From Pohlia nutans (lineage: Eukaryota; Streptophyta; Bryopsida; Bryales; Mniaceae), in the NCBI GenBank assembly GCA_022496805.1, contig CM040085.1:20241811-20305810 (forward strand): a stretch of 64,000 nucleotides of DNA, given 5' to 3'. Made by a program: the position numbers and the translations under genes. The notes beneath the pieces were generated by a model, which did no database searches, was not told the DNA's origin, and was given only the letters and a program-made list of their open reading frames with translations. This document shows, one piece after another, positions 19,673-32,078 of this stretch; the first letter of the stretch is position 1, and each line of letters starts with the position of its first letter.

Positions 19673-21239
19673 ATGGCAGCCTCCAGTGTGATGTTGAGCA
19701 ATAGTTGCGTCCAGACGGTGGCGGGGCTGCTCTCACTGCGAGCTCCGAGGACGACCGGAAGCTCATTCCTTGCAGCCCGAGGTGCCCGATTCTCTCAGAG
19801 GGAGCGTCGTAGCTTGCTTGTTTCCGCGAAGCAGGACCAAACTCCCCTCGTAAGTCCCACGCACAAAATCGATCTGCACCTGATTCTCATATACTAGTAC
19901 TGTTCATTTCATTGTACCAAATTCTGAAGTTCTAGTGCTGAAAATTAGTATAATTAAGTGTAGATTTCAGATGAATGACTAACTCCGGAGCCTGTTTCAG
20001 AGCACGAAAATGTAGGATGGGTAATGTACTTTGGTTTTCTAGAAACTAGTCCAGCAATTTAAGTTGTAACGGAGCAGCTTTCGAGAAATCAAGTGCTATT
20101 TGTTTCTCCGGCTGTGTGTTTTAACCTTGCAATCAATACATGTTAAATTCCAAAATAACATTGCGGGTTACGTCTTCACCAAGGCTAGGATTGATCTTTA
20201 TCAAGTTTAGGATTATGTCGTCCTGCAGTTTAGTAAGAAAAAGTAGGGGTTGTGATTGATGGTTGCTATGTAGATATGAGGTTTCAGATGAATGTCAGAC
20301 CGTTTTAGTGTGACCATTATGAACAATGTTGCGAGTGATCTCGGGAATGGATGGGCAATTGATTTGATGCAGCCTGGGACGAAGGTGGAGCCGGAGAAGA
20401 AGGACGACCCGTTGCGCATCTTCGAGGGGTCGCCCGTGGAGAAGTTCTTCCGGCCGGAGGATGAGCGGCGCCCGGAGGACGGCAACACGAGCACCGACAG
20501 CCTGATGAAGTTCGACGGGCCGGCGCCCGAAACCATCAACAGCCGCCTGGCCATGCTGGGCATCACCTGGGCCTTCGTCGCTGAGATTCTCACCGGCCAG
20601 AGCGTCTGGGAGCAGGTCAGTGACCCTGGAGCCGGCCATTCTTCAGGCTACTCAAATCGGTTATTGTTTGACCTTCCACTACAACAGATCCCGGCCGCTT
20701 ACACCAGCCATTATCACTAAAAATCGGCATATTACCGAAATGGGCCGTTTACACCCGGTTTTCAGTGATAATGGCCGATGTAAGCAGCCAGGATTTGTTG
20801 TAGTGTTCCCCTCTAGGCTCGATCAATCTTCACAACAATACCAAGAGCCCTTTTCTCTCTTTCATCCAAGCAACAATCGTTGTTGTTTTCTGGTCTTCCG
20901 AGTTCCAATGCGATTAGTATGCTGCAGGAAATGTACTCGTTCAATTTTTGTTGGGCTTGGTTTTTGAAAAACTGTGTGGAATGATATGTGGATCAGGTGA
21001 CAGAGGGGCGGGGGTTGATTTGGTTTCTGTTTGTGGCGCCCATCATCATCGGCGCCACGCTCATCCCCATGTACAACGAGGAGTCGCCGGACAGCCGCGC
21101 CAATGGCCCGTTCAACGCGAAAAATGAGCGATGGAACGGTCGCGCCGCCATGATCGGGCTTGTGGCGCTGCTCGTCACTGAGAATATCTACTTGAAGGGC
21201 CCACTGCTGGGCTTCATTCACAGCTCCCTCAACATGTAA
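19673..21239 (+). CDS. ELIP: Early light-induced protein (ELIP), chloroplast thylakoid
   Basis: A stress- and high-light-induced member of the light-harvesting complex (LHC) superfamily that binds free chlorophyll and carotenoid in thylakoids during photoinhibition, greening or desiccation. Exons 19673-19849, 20373-20615 and 20997-21239 are all phase 0 and encode 220 residues (typical ELIPs are about 190-200). Residues 1 to about 50 form a Ser/Arg/Ala-rich plastid transit peptide (MAASSVMLSNS; RSLLVSAK). Helix 1 carries the LHC chlorophyll motif ETINSRLAMLG (Glu112, Arg117), the middle helix is LIWFLFVAPIIIGATL (about 147-162), and helix 3 carries NERWNGRAAMIG (Glu184, Arg189). The stretch GNTSTDSLMKFDGPAPE before helix 1 is an ELIP hallmark that separates it from SEPs and OHPs. 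Intron 2 contains a CACTA-like MITE. A G-box and a TATA box lie upstream, fitting light/stress control. Confidence 0.94.
20677..20805. mobile_element. CACTA-like MITE in ELIP intron 2
   Basis: CACTACAACAGATCCCGGCC at the left and GGATTTGTTGTAGTG at the right. The arms pair for about 42 bp (inner GCCATTATCACT / AGTGATAATGGC) around a 45-bp loop. Exact 3-bp duplication TTC (20674-20676 and 20806-20808). CACTACAAC is the standard end of plant CACTA/CMC elements. Confidence 0.9.
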
Positions 21240-21258
21240 TTTACTCATCACCATTAGT

Positions 21259-21334
21259 CTTAGAGCACGCCCACCCTCGCCCGGCAACCAGCACGGCAAG
21301 GGGGGTGGAATGCGGGGCTTGGCGATGCTCTTAG
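21259..21334. mobile_element. Small GC-rich inverted-repeat element after ELIP
   Basis: CTTAGAGCACGCCCACC at the left and GGCGATGCTCTTAG at the right are imperfect inverted ends over 76 bp, starting 20 bp after the ELIP stop, so inside its 3' UTR. Related in its ends to 12912-12965. Confidence 0.55.
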
Positions 21335-22804
21335 TTTTCTCAATTCCTGTTGTTGTATATTATGAAGTGTACTGTACAGTAGGTGGCCGGCAGCTCCCCT
21401 GATCTGATCTGATCCATTTGTAACGATCATTCTGAAGTGAGCGGTCAATTTGACTGCTTTGAGTCTAACAATGAATTCTTCACGCCACTTGATTGAGACC
21501 TATTATGCCTCTTTTACTGATTGTATGTATGTTTTAAGTTCAATTACCCTATTAAACATGTACAATGCATATATGTATTCCCACTTCGATGATATTTTAT
21601 GGATTTCAAAAGTTGAGATTATGAGGGAATGTACTCTCAACACTAAATTAAACTTAACTTGATATCTTGGAAGTATCAAATGCTTTAACTCCCATTGTTT
21701 CAAAAGAATTTTCAATTTTTGTTGGATATTTAAAAAATTAAATATTTTTTGAACATCATAGATGTTGTTTTACTACTTTTATTAAGATGTGCGTTGATAT
21801 GGCCATAGTTGATAAAAGGGGTGTATAATAAACTCATAAAACACTTTCTGACTTTTAGGGTTGAGATCAATTCGTTCATTAGTGCCTGCGTGAAAATACA
21901 AAAAAGATCTAAACAATTAAAGTGAATGCATCTCACTTGAAACGAACGGTCTAAATTGTTTGGCCAACAAAAAAATGGTCACTATTTCTGGTCACTATTT
22001 CTGTTTTAACGAAGGACTTGGAATTCTTTGTTCATGGGTTGCGACGATTGGTCGCACTAGGAAATGGCTGCACTAGAAAACTGGGACTGGTTTTGCTGAA
22101 GAATTTCTGATCTGGAGGGGTATAAACGCCGAATCAGTGAGATGCAAAGCGAGTCAAGTAGGCGAAGGGTTCAGTCTGCCCATCACTCGACTGTCCAGTC
22201 GTAGTGAGCTGCTCCTAGAGAAAAGAATAACCCACAGAATCAACTTGTTCAACTTTTGTTGGAGAATTCCACCAAATTGAAGACTGACACTAATTCTTGC
22301 TCAACCAAGCGCACCCACTTTGGACCGTGACACGGAAGGTACAGTGCTTTGCGCAAGTGCTTGGAAACATCCGAGAATCAGAAGCTGCTAAATTTGAGAC
22401 AGGTTGTCAGAGTGCAAGCTTTCGATATATATATTCTCAAACGTGAGTTGATAAATATAAATACCGGACCATATTCTCAGGCTCAACTTGAATGGAAAGA
22501 AATGGTGATGTTGTGATTGCAGTAGAAGTGGAGTAAGAGAGCTTTTTTCAGTGAATTCATGTGTTGGCCAGTGTAAATTCATATGGTCCTGTTTCTGCAC
22601 ATTATGACAAACTCCATCAGAATCGCATGCCTACTTGACGTTGCTAAGTTTGATTCAGCCCTGGAATCTCTGCTGAAAAGAAGAATCATGAGAGAGCAGA
22701 GAGTAGCTCAGCCATAGCCAGCTGCCAAGCTTGGATATTTAATTTTTCTTCAAGGATCATCTAACGATGGGTAATAAAACCAAACTCCTTCTCTACTATA
22801 TTCT
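21335..22804. other. Intergenic, nothing recognised
   Basis: Mixed composition. TGGTCACTATTTCTG is tandemly duplicated at about 21974-22004. No coding exon or RNA gene recognised. Confidence 0.5.
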
Positions 22805-22977
22805 CACTTCTAGCAAAGGTGTCACTTCTCACTCATAATAGTGTCAGAGTTCACTATACACACTTGTCCTATGTGACGAATTGCACTCACCAAGTCTTGA
22901 GCGCCTGGGCAGTGAGTGCAAAGTGGCGCCATTTGACTCACCTATCGAGAGAAAAGTATCGCCTTCTCCTTGTAGTG
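22805..22977. mobile_element. CACTA-like MITE (family A), second copy
   Basis: Reverse complement of the 16565-16746 element. The ends are CACTTCTAGCAAAGGTGTC and CGCCTTCTCCTTGTAGTG, and the interior shares GGTGAGTGCAATTCGTCAC. Exact 3-bp duplication TCT (22802-22804 and 22978-22980). Two copies with independent duplications show real transposition. Confidence 0.85.
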
Positions 22978-22997
22978 TCTGCAAATCACTGACAAGT

Positions 22998-23415
22998 ATT
23001 ACTAGGTTTCAGACCTTGAGAAATGAGCATTGAAAGAGAATGTATTCAATCGTTCAGAAACCTAGAAACTTGGAGGACTCCAAGCATTCCTTGTTGTACG
23101 TGTTGAACAAGGGGTTAATGGTGTTAGTCACGTGGAGTCATAGAGTCTACCTCCAAATGAAGGCACCAAAGATAGACCCTGCTACCTAAAGCATAGATAG
23201 ATGAACTAGCCCAATAGACTCTTCATTCACAATGGTCTCCTAGACCAGCGTTATTACTATGATGTTGAATAAGAGAATTATTGGGTTTCAAGCCTTGAGG
23301 AATGGGCATTGAAAGAGAATGTACGAATCATGTGGTTGGACTTGCTACTGACCAATCACAATATTCAAAAACATGGAAACCTTGAGGACCCCAAGCAATT
23401 CTTATTGTGTTGAAC
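22998..23415 (+). repeat. Direct repeat pair of about 110-135 bp
   Basis: The block GGTTTCAGACCTTGAGAAAT..GCATTGAAAGAGAATGTA..CCAAGCATTCCTTGTTG at about 23003-23112 recurs at about 23283-23412 with roughly 80% identity and small insertions. Origin unknown. Confidence 0.7.
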
Positions 23416-24254
23416 AAGAGAAATTAATTACCTTGGTCACCTAAGAGCTGATGAAAAACATGATGCACAGCTAGATGTTTGATTCACTATTTCAACAGGG
23501 TGCCAATGTTGGAGAGGGATCAAGGATGTTAGAAAAATACTGAACAGTGGATCAAGCATGTGCACTGAAATAGCTTGCTTGTTGCATTGGCCAGTATTGC
23601 TATTCCCTTCAACTGCGGATAGATCAAAGCATTATTCCACAACCAATGGAATGTATGGATCTTTTTATGGGACAGCAATTCGGGAGGTAACCAGCTCCTC
23701 CCTCCCACTTCTTGTACAACTGCATTGGTCACTTGTCGTTTTTCACCACATAAAGCAGCAGAAGGGTGCCACAATTGGCTAAAACGGGTTTGTCAATGGC
23801 TCCGTCTGAGGTTTTCCAGGTCTGCTCAGTGGTGTTGGTTACAGCGGGACAAAAGTTTCCTGTCTTTTCCCCATTTCAGGGGTGAGATGCGACAAGGTTT
23901 CTAGTTTCTAGTAGTGGGTGTGCTTAAACTTGCAATGGCAAATTATAGCAAAAAATTCATCCACATTGACATATTTTGATCTATTTATGATGATTTTATC
24001 TACAACGTTTATCTCATTGATGCCACCTGATCAAAAAATGAAAAAAAAACGGAGAATGCACACTTAGTCAATCCTCTCTAATTGCACTGACTTTGCGGAC
24101 AAATGGACTCCTGTCACATGTATTCACAACTTGACATGTGGAAGTTTTCCAATCAGATGTATCTACAACATGATAGATTGGAATGTGCAATTAGAGAGGG
24201 TTGAATGCACTTGGTTGGGATCTCTCATTGACTTGTGAACCGTGGTCTGTGCAG
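23416..24254. other. Intergenic / possible 5' part of the cysteine-rich gene
   Basis: Contains CAACATGATAGATTGGAATG and an inverted copy-like pair (AATTGCACTGACTTTG... / ...TGCAATTAGAGAGGGTTGAATG) around 24070-24205. A first exon for the gene at 24255-25923 should lie here or further upstream but could not be fixed. Confidence 0.35.
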
Positions 24255-25923
24255 ATAAAGTTTGACTATGATCGGCACGGTGATTGCAACAAAAAAATTG
24301 CGGAGGTCACTGAGCAGCTGCAGAAAGCCAAGCCATGCTTGGAAGGCGTTGACTGGTCATATGCAATGCTTGATCAGGGACAGCGTAGACCCAGGAGTAA
24401 GCAAAAATTAACTATTCCCCTTCCTGCCCGCCACAAATTCTCATTTATTTTTATTTAGGCCTATGAAATTACACTCCTGAGGAACTCGGGGAAGTCACTG
24501 TTTGTATCTTTTGAGTATCACGTGTGAACAAAGGGTATTTAAAAGTACCCTAAAAATTAAAAGTAATCCTTACTACTACTAAAGAATGCTATGACAAAGC
24601 AATTGGACCACAAGAGATACATTGACCTCATTGGGTTCCGAATTTTTGTTTAAAAATTGGATCTAAACAACGGCAAAAGTGTTGATCGAAAACAAATTTT
24701 AGTGATGTGAGGTATTTTATCTTTTGGGTGAATGTTGAGGTAGGCATTAAACATAAATTTTGTTGGGATTTTGCTTGAAGGTACATGCTGCTATGGAGCG
24801 AGTTTTAGAGGCAAACCAAAGTGCGAGTGCAGGTTGAGGATGCCGGTGTGCTTGAGTCCGGATGACTTCAAGAAGCCGTTGGCACCGGTGGAGTGGAACT
24901 ACGGACAGGTACCCTGTACTTTCAAGGAAAACCAGAGGTGCAGATCCTTTCCACCTCCCAGTCAGGACTGCGCTCAGCCCCTGCCTTCCTGCAATGAAAA
25001 TACTTGTTCCTTTGCGTCCCCAAATACAGTGCGGCGTGAACCAGAGTTTTTGGAAGATCATGTGAGGTTTTACCATCCTCGCCTTGCACCGAAGCCTCAG
25101 GTCTTGCCCAAGATCATCTTTGGTCAATCCAATCGACCGCTCACTGGGTAAGCTAAGTTTTTCTCTCCCCTGCAAAAAAAATCATATGTTCAAAAAACAT
25201 GGTAAGAGTAACATACCTTGGGTGACTTTCTCACCAATGATGGGAGTTTTTTTTTCTCGTCAAGTCAAGTGGTTACATATACCTCGGTTACGGACACAAG
25301 TAGGAATTGAACTTCCAACCCCATGACAAAAAAAATCGTTAATTTATTTTTTCACCAAAACTGAAAATATGAGTGGTTATGGCTTACCTATATAACCAAG
25401 TTCCTCTTGTCGAATGACTGCTTGATACCTGTAGAATATAAGGCCTCGTTGAGATTATATTCTTATACTTTCTTCCATTTTTTAAAATTAAGTTTTTTTT
25501 ATGATTGGTGTGTGCATAGATTATTATTTATTTATTTATTTTCTGAAGGTGGTAGTGAGCACAAACCTGTGCAGGGGTGCGTATTCCAAGGGAGTGGGTT
25601 CAGCAGGAGGATTTGGAGTTGGATTGAATTCGGAGGTGGTATCTTCCGGATCAAATTCAAGGTCCAGGAAACGACCTGGCAGTCCACCACCAGTTGCGAA
25701 GAAAACTGTACTCCCTGCCACTTCAAGATACAACTTCTACAGATACTATGGTGAGCATCTTCTGCCTCAATTGGGAACCAGCTCTTGAGCCTGAATTATT
25801 CGCATTTGATCATGCTTTTATGGTGACTAATTGCTTCAAATCATAAGGTCTGGGGTTTGTGAACGTACAGGATGTGCCGGCCAAGGAGCGAAGACGAGCA
25901 AAGGCTACCATCAAAAACCCTGA
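24255..25923 (+). CDS. Unrecognised cysteine-rich multi-exon gene (5' incomplete)
   Basis: I do not recognise this family. Four exons can be chained with GT-AG borders and consistent phases: 24255-24396, 24781-25147, 25556-25750 and 25848-25923 (stop TGA), giving 259 residues without a defined start. The first exon is charged and helical (KIAEVTEQLQKAKPCLEGVD). The second is rich in Cys and Pro with paired and spaced cysteines (TCCYGASF, KCECRLRMPVC, CTFKENQRC, SCNENTCSF). The third contains a Gly/Phe-rich strand segment (FGGGIFRIKFKVQETTW) followed by SCEENCTPC, and the last ends GVCERTGCAGQG. This looks like an extracellular or organelle-lumen disulfide-rich protein, but a signal peptide was not found. 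In the third exon another frame, rich in Ser, Arg and Pro, is also open and splices on in phase to the last exon, so the 3' half is less certain. Intron 1 contains a fragment of the repeat at 57988-58238. Confidence 0.5.
24488..24573 (-). repeat. Fragment of a dispersed DNA element (family shared with 42122 and 57988)
   Basis: GGGAAGTCACTGTTTGTATC, then TTTTGAGTATCACGTGTGAA, CAAAGGGTATTTAAAAGTAC and CCTAAAAATTAAAA match 57988-58070 nearly base for base. The similarity ends abruptly at about 24573. Confidence 0.8.
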
Positions 25924-26970
25924 ACCAACAAACGTTTTGCTCTGCTGATCATTGGTAAACTCTCTAGCCTATTTGAGCAACCTTGCATGCTTCTTCTATA
26001 CCTTGCACCTGCACAGTGTGACGATTAATTTCTAAATGAGAAATCAAGTCTACCAGATGCCTGCTGATATGGCCTACTTCCTGCAGCTTGACGGACAAGA
26101 AGGTGAAAAACAAATGCAAGCGAATGGTTTGATTTCCAAGGCCCATAGTACCTGTAGAAGTCCCCGTGCATTTATCCCATAGTCATTGCAAGATAACAGG
26201 TCTCCTCCGAGTACATAAACCCTCGGGGCACACTGAATTTGCATCTTTGCGCTTGGGGCAATGACGCAGTTAGTGAGGTTACACCGAGACGCGTCAATTG
26301 CTGGTTGAAAACTATTTCCAACCCCCCTGCGGTGCCCGCAAGGGCGCCCCAGAATTTCTGAAAGGTTGGCCCTAGGCTCCAACCCTAATCCCAAACTGGA
26401 TGCGGTATGTCCCTTAACTGGCACACCTCTCAGAACTAGCTGCCTAAAGCTTGAGTCCCTTAAGCAGGACTAACAGAGACTTTCGAGACTGTAGAGTTCG
26501 GTGGAGCTCGAAGACGGCGGCAGGCGTCCTGGACACTGCCTTTTTAGGCTTTGGCAACCTTAGATCAGTGAGCACATAAACAATGCACACGTATCACTGA
26601 CCATAGTAGTCTTCATTTCTTTAAACTCCACAGCTCTGTAGATTAACCACCCATAACAAATTCGAGGCATAATGATTCTCCGCCATTGGGCAGTAATTGC
26701 ACAATTATGTGTAAGCAATCAAGTAATTGCACCCATGCTTGATCCCAGCCCTGAGCATGGGAAATGGCCTTTATGTTCTCCAACACGCTTTCCAAAATCC
26801 ATCTTCACATCTGTATCAGTGGACAGAGTCCCTTACATCATGAAATGACGTAGAAGTTACAATCCTCCAGTGATCATTACATTATTGAAAAAGAGTACAA
26901 TCAAGCAACTGCCTGTGCAAAAGCTTCAATGTCTTCAGGTTAGTTTGAATTCATATACCTCCTATCAAGA
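25924..26970. other. Intergenic between the cysteine-rich gene and the 3' end of HDA14
   Basis: Includes a GC-richer stretch at 26230-26420 with no recognised coding frame. The convergent 3' ends of both neighbours should lie here. Confidence 0.45.
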
Positions 26971-29900
26971 TTACAATGAGTGGATAGATCGGATCGTATC
27001 GATGGCTTGTCTTGCATACAGGCTTGGTTCATCATACAAAACAGCTGGATTATCAAGTCTGCTTGACAAACTCTTGTCTCCAAGAAATGCTCGAAATGAA
27101 TCTGCTACACTATTTGACAGCGATTTGAGGTCGTATCCTCCCTCGAGGAAAAAAATGCACCGACCCCCACAAAGCTCGTGTGCCAACCTCTTGATGTCAG
27201 TTGCAAGTCGATAATAAGTTCCTGTTGTGAACTGCATACCCGCCAGAGGGTCTTGGACGTGTGCATCAAACCTGAAATCAGATAAAGTCCAAGTTATTAC
27301 AGAACTTTGATTTTACACTTTATCATGCAGATAATCTTGACCATTTTGAAACTCGGCAATTATGTTCAGCCTCCTCGCCTCCTTATATTTCAATTTTCTT
27401 GAACTATCTACCCTGAGGAATTCAGCTCTAAAAGAGCTGAAATCCTCAAGTTTACTTACCAAAAATCACAGATGAAGTTTAATCACAAACGATCTTCAAG
27501 TTTAATGAGATAAACGCAAGATGACTAAAAAGAACAAATACGGTATGCAAAGACGGAAATTACCCAGCAGACACCAAAATGATATCAGGTTTGAATCGTT
27601 GAGCAGCAGGAACAATCACTTCTTCGAATACACGTGCCATCGTGTCATCACCCGACCCTCCTGGTAAAGGTAGATTGAGGGTGGACCCCTCCCCAGGACC
27701 AGCACCAACCTCCTTCATCTTGCCAGTTCCTGGATAACTACCATCCTGACCATCATGACAACACCAGGCAGTTATATTATCTGCCACAGACGTAGAAGCT
27801 CCAACTGGGGTTCTGCTGAATTTAGAATCCACTAGTAACTTGCTAGTAGTACAATCAGAGCTTCGGGATTATCGATTTGAAAAACTGCTTCTAAGAGAGA
27901 CGCAACAAAGGCTAACAACAATACGGTATGCACATGCCATGTTTCCCGCCTTCAAGTGTGCTACTACCCTTCAATTGTGGACCTAAAGCTATACTGTTTT
28001 GAGTTTTCAAACAGAACAGCTTCACTTGATAAGAAAGTTCAATAGATTACCTGGTGTGTTGATAGGAAGAAAATATCAGGATCGCTATAAAAGGCATCAT
28101 TTGTGCCGTTACCGTGATGGACATCGTAGTCAATAATGAAAACTCGTTGCAGTCCATGTACTTGCTGCGAATAGCGAGCAGCTACAGCGATATTCCCAAA
28201 TACACAGAACCCCATCGGCCCTGTAGGAACTGCATGATGACCGGGAGGTCGTACTAGTGCAAAACCAACAGGAGGGTTTTGTGTCTCTTTCGATGCTGCC
28301 ACCTGGAAGAAAACGACAAATGAGGTATTCTTACATATGCAATGCAAAGAAAATTTTACATATAGTATGTAGAACGAGACAACGAATACAGATAATGTAA
28401 CGATGTTATCCTCCAAATTTGAAATTGACAACAAAGGTTGCATTACTCAGCAAGACGACGATTGGGAAAGGAGAAAGCTAGTAATAAATTCAAAGCAACT
28501 GAGTAAGGGCACACACCACAGAATCCACCAAAGCTAAGCTTGCACCAGCTGCCATCATAGACTCATAGTACGTCTGTATGTCAGACACTTGAGTATATAT
28601 CAGCCCATAATCAAAGACAAATTTTATGAAATAATAGCTCACAGTTGAGGATTAGAACTACATCAGCTGCAGACACCAATTTAAAACTTCGCATACTAAA
28701 GTTGTACATCGCGGTTCTGCCTTATGTATACGTAGCGTTGCTCTTGAATCTAGAACCCTCTACAACTTTGAAGTACTAATGAATTCCAACTTTCGAAGAA
28801 AAGGGAATGCAACGAAAACAAAAATATAGAATGCTCTTGAAACGTACAGATGGTGTTGCGTACGTCGGCCCTGAATTATCCAAGAATATAAGCCCTTCAT
28901 CTTCTGCCTTCTGCATCGCCTGTTACCATGGTGTACAACATCTTCAGCCGAAATTTAGACCTAAAAATTAAGAGACCTGAGAACTGTGACCTGAGATGTC
29001 ATGCTCAGGGTATTTACACCTGTTAGATATACGAACCGTCCTAGAACAACTAGCGCCTCGTACTCTAAGCACCTCATGCAGTGAACACCCTCAATATTCT
29101 CAACAAATCATCACCCTATCAAAACACACAGTACTTACCCTTTCTAAACCCTTGACATAACCCATGGAGTGAACTGTTGCTACATCTTCCTGTGATGCCG
29201 CTTTAAAGTCCTGAATCCTTAAAACTTCTTTGCCACGAAACTGCACATTCACTCTCCACAGTTGATATCCTCCTAGTTACAACTATTTTTCGAGCAAACG
29301 ATGGAACTTAGGCTGCCGAAATACTTTTATGAGACTAAAGATGATGGAAGGGAGGTGAAGGAAAACAAGATGTGTCACAACACCAAATTTTCTAAGCCAA
29401 AGGCGACGGAACAAAGACACAAGATTTACAAAGACTGAGAATCCATAACCAATTTTTTATGCACATGACCACCTCGATCATGCATGGATACTGGCAGAGA
29501 AAGTAAAGTTTAAGTAAACAGCTTTCCTATCTTATCCCTCTAAGGATACTTGTCTACAGGTGTAACAATATATGCCCACTCTATTTCAATGGATCATTTA
29601 TATCACAAAACTGCATTAATTTCTAGAAACTCATCCTGGCAGTTGCATCATGAACCGAGGAAAATAGCCATCTTAAAGAATGTTCAACAGCTTACCTCAC
29701 CTCAGGAGTCAGTTCTCCCTTTTCTAACGCCTCCAGAATCGAAGGCACTCTTGCATTACATTCTGGATGCCCTTCCTGATACAACACAAAACTAAGCACA
29801 TCAATAGGAGATAATGACCTAATTGATGACGATGATCCGATTTTATGCAGTTTCCAACTGCATTCTCCTTGATCAATAATATGAAAAGACACATAAAAAG

Positions 29901-30548
29901 ATTGAAAAACGTTCAAAAACGTTCAAATTATTAATGAACTAGAAATCGGAGAACGAGAATACTCCGTTTTCTGGTAGTGCTGCTTGAAATTTGTCCAAAT
30001 GTGCAGCGAGAGAGAAGTGATGCTAACCTGATTATGGCCCATGGCCGGAGCAGCAGCAAAGATTACACGCGCCTCCACTAGTTGAGAAACAGGGATAAGA
30101 AGCTCTCGGGGTCGCCTGCTGGTGGAGGCAGAAGCGTTACTATCCGCATCGCACCTAATAGCTGATTGATGCCTCTTCTGGCGAATTAGGTTTGAAAATT
30201 CTACCATACATGCGCCATTTGAGCCTGTTCAATTTGCATCAGACGCAATAAAATTGTTACAGAATTCCGTGCAATTTGAAAGATTAATGAAAATTAATGA
30301 AGTGCACTTCGTCTGCAGCCAAAAGGATGGCCAAATCGCAGATTGCGTTATCAAAGCGTCAGAATAACACACGAATTAGAGAGACTGCAGACACCAGGTA
30401 CGGCGTGGACACAAACACCTAGATTACAAGAATGAAATAGAAACGAAAAATTACGTGTCTCACCGAAGAATCTGCTGCTGATGAGAGGAGCTATGCGGTT
30501 GCAGTTAGATGGCCGTACGAGAACAGAGGCCGAGGACGCCATAGCCAT
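26971..30548 (-). CDS. HDA14: Histone deacetylase HDA14-type, class II, organelle-targeted
   Basis: Zinc-dependent lysine deacetylase. The Arabidopsis counterpart HDA14 acts in plastids and mitochondria, for example on Rubisco activase. Nine exons on the minus strand: 30548-30464, 30224-30028, 29775-29701, 29240-29139, 28919-28848, 28573-28517, 28302-28051, 27745-27564 and 27271-26971. All have GT-AG borders and consistent phases, for 440 residues (Arabidopsis 423). The N-terminus ([15 protein letters not shown] and a Ser/Arg-rich stretch) resembles an organelle transit peptide. [20 protein letters not shown] opens the catalytic domain. The active-site pair is in RPPGHHA (His218, His219), and the zinc ligands are in DYDVHHGNG (Asp256, His258) and GFDAH (Asp343). 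The LEGGYDL motif is intact and the protein ends SIHSL. The catalytic set is complete, so it should be active. Two in-frame ATGs (codons 1 and 3) are available at the start. Confidence 0.95.
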
Positions 30549-30776
30549 GGCTAAGCTTGCAAGTTAGCACTTGCAGCTGAGGGCAACCATAGTATCCTTC
30601 GGAGCCTCAGGCTCCACTGAGCGAGACGACGAAGATCAACGAACGTCGACGAGATTCACTTTATCGTTTAGCATGTTCACTTTGGGAGCCGCACAATGGT
30701 TGGCTTGAAAAATTTAGGTGCTTTTGGGTTGAAATTCGTTTCAATCCTGGGCTGCATAGGGAGAGTGATTTCATCC
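30549..30776. other. HDA14 5' flank
   Basis: Probable 5' UTR and promoter of the minus-strand HDA14 gene. The GC-rich part 30580-30660 (AACGTCGACGAG) lies just upstream of the start. No TATA box singled out. Confidence 0.4.
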
Positions 30777-31271
30777 CATAACATTCAGTAGCTTTCACTA
30801 GTCCGTCTTGTCCTTGAGGAGAATGTACAGAGTATTCGACATCATCATCCATGCAAAATCAGTAGCTAGTTTGTTTTACAGGAAGGCAGAGGTAATGGCA
30901 ACCGGGAGGGAAGGTCAACAAGATCTCAAAGCTCCAAGCACACAAAAAAAAGAAGAATATATTGTAGTGGCTTAATGGTGGCACTGGAGCAGCACACCGG
31001 CCAACACTAGCTGACAGTTTTTTTTTTAAACAAAAAAACTGAAAAGTTGGTTGGCGCTATAGGCGCTAGGCTATGTGGCGACAAGCGCTACCAGCAATTT
31101 TTTATTTTTTTATATTTTTTGGTGGTTTTTTTTTCTCCTTTTTTTTTTTTTTTTTTTCACTCCTCTCCAGCGACCTCCAGCAACTAGCTCTGTCCATCCC
31201 TTTTTTGAATGAACTTCTATATAGTTGGATTTAAGTAAAGGCAGTGTGCATGAAGGCTACTGAATGTTATG
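30777..31271. mobile_element. Repeat element B with CATAACATTCAGTAGC inverted ends, copy 1
   Basis: Begins CATAACATTCAGTAGCTTTC and ends GAAGGCTACTGAATGTTATG, about 20-bp inverted ends over 495 bp. The interior matches 54032-54537 throughout (CATCATCATCCATGCAAAAT, GGTAATGGCAAC, GTTGGTTGGCGCTA). No coding frame. Its right end abuts the TTAA element at 31275. Target duplication not identified. Confidence 0.8.
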
Positions 31272-31274
31272 CCT

Positions 31275-32078
31275 TTAACCTTTTACAACCCACGCAACTA
31301 CATTGTGGTTGCAGAGGCATGTTTTTGCAACCTACAATAAGATCTACTCTAAACTAAGCATCAATGTTTGAAGTTAGTTATGGGGCTACGTCTCACACAC
31401 ACACTTCAAAATAAAATTTGGATTTAGAGTTGTGAGGTTATCAAAACACCTATCCACAAAACACCAAAATACTGCAATATCTCAAAATACAGCAAATACA
31501 AACAAATATAACATATGCACTATATTGTACTTCTTGTATTCGGAAGTTTGTTATCTTCTTTATTTTTTGGATAGTGTTCTCTTGTTCATGTTCCCTTAGT
31601 GTATGTATTCCGATCTTGATCAATGTACCAACTTCTTTCATATTTATACTTATACTTCTTTTCCTAAAGCGTATATGAATAAATCACTCTCACTTATAAA
31701 ATTCACAATAAATATGTGTGAATCACTTCTTGACATTAAAGATTGCAATGAAGAGGTGTTGACACAAGTCATTGTTGAACCGCTTGACTTTCATTTTTGA
31801 AAATTTAACCCAAATTCTATTTAACTTTGAAGTCACATACCCTCCAAAATCTCGTTTTTGAATGTGTATTATACGGTTTAAAGACACACAATGATCTTTC
31901 AATTCAACTATTTAATCTTACCAAGATTTAACCAATACTTGTTTGATTAAGCTATGCTTATATTTATATGGTTAAATATTATTAATAATATCCATAATTT
32001 CAACAAAGAGAGTTTTAAAAACTAAATCACCAAAAATCTGTGGTTTCTCAAAAACAGGGTTGGGCAGTAAAGGGTTAA
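31275..32078 (-). mobile_element. TTAA-flanked piggyBac-like element
   Basis: TTAA-CCTTTTACAACCC on the left and GGGTTGGGCAGTAAAGGG-TTAA on the right. A longer, truncated relative in the opposite orientation occupies 12962-13925. No transposase-like frame; the 65-codon and 63-codon frames inside have no motif. Confidence 0.7.

Noticed and set aside
25229..25325. B-box-like GGAAGTTCAATTCC on the minus strand, possible tRNA or SINE
   Set aside because: No convincing A box and no tRNA fold; a single copy only.
26074..26424. 116-codon minus-strand frame
   Set aside because: No domain, no splice-site support, and no conserved motif; composition is like the neighbouring non-coding DNA.
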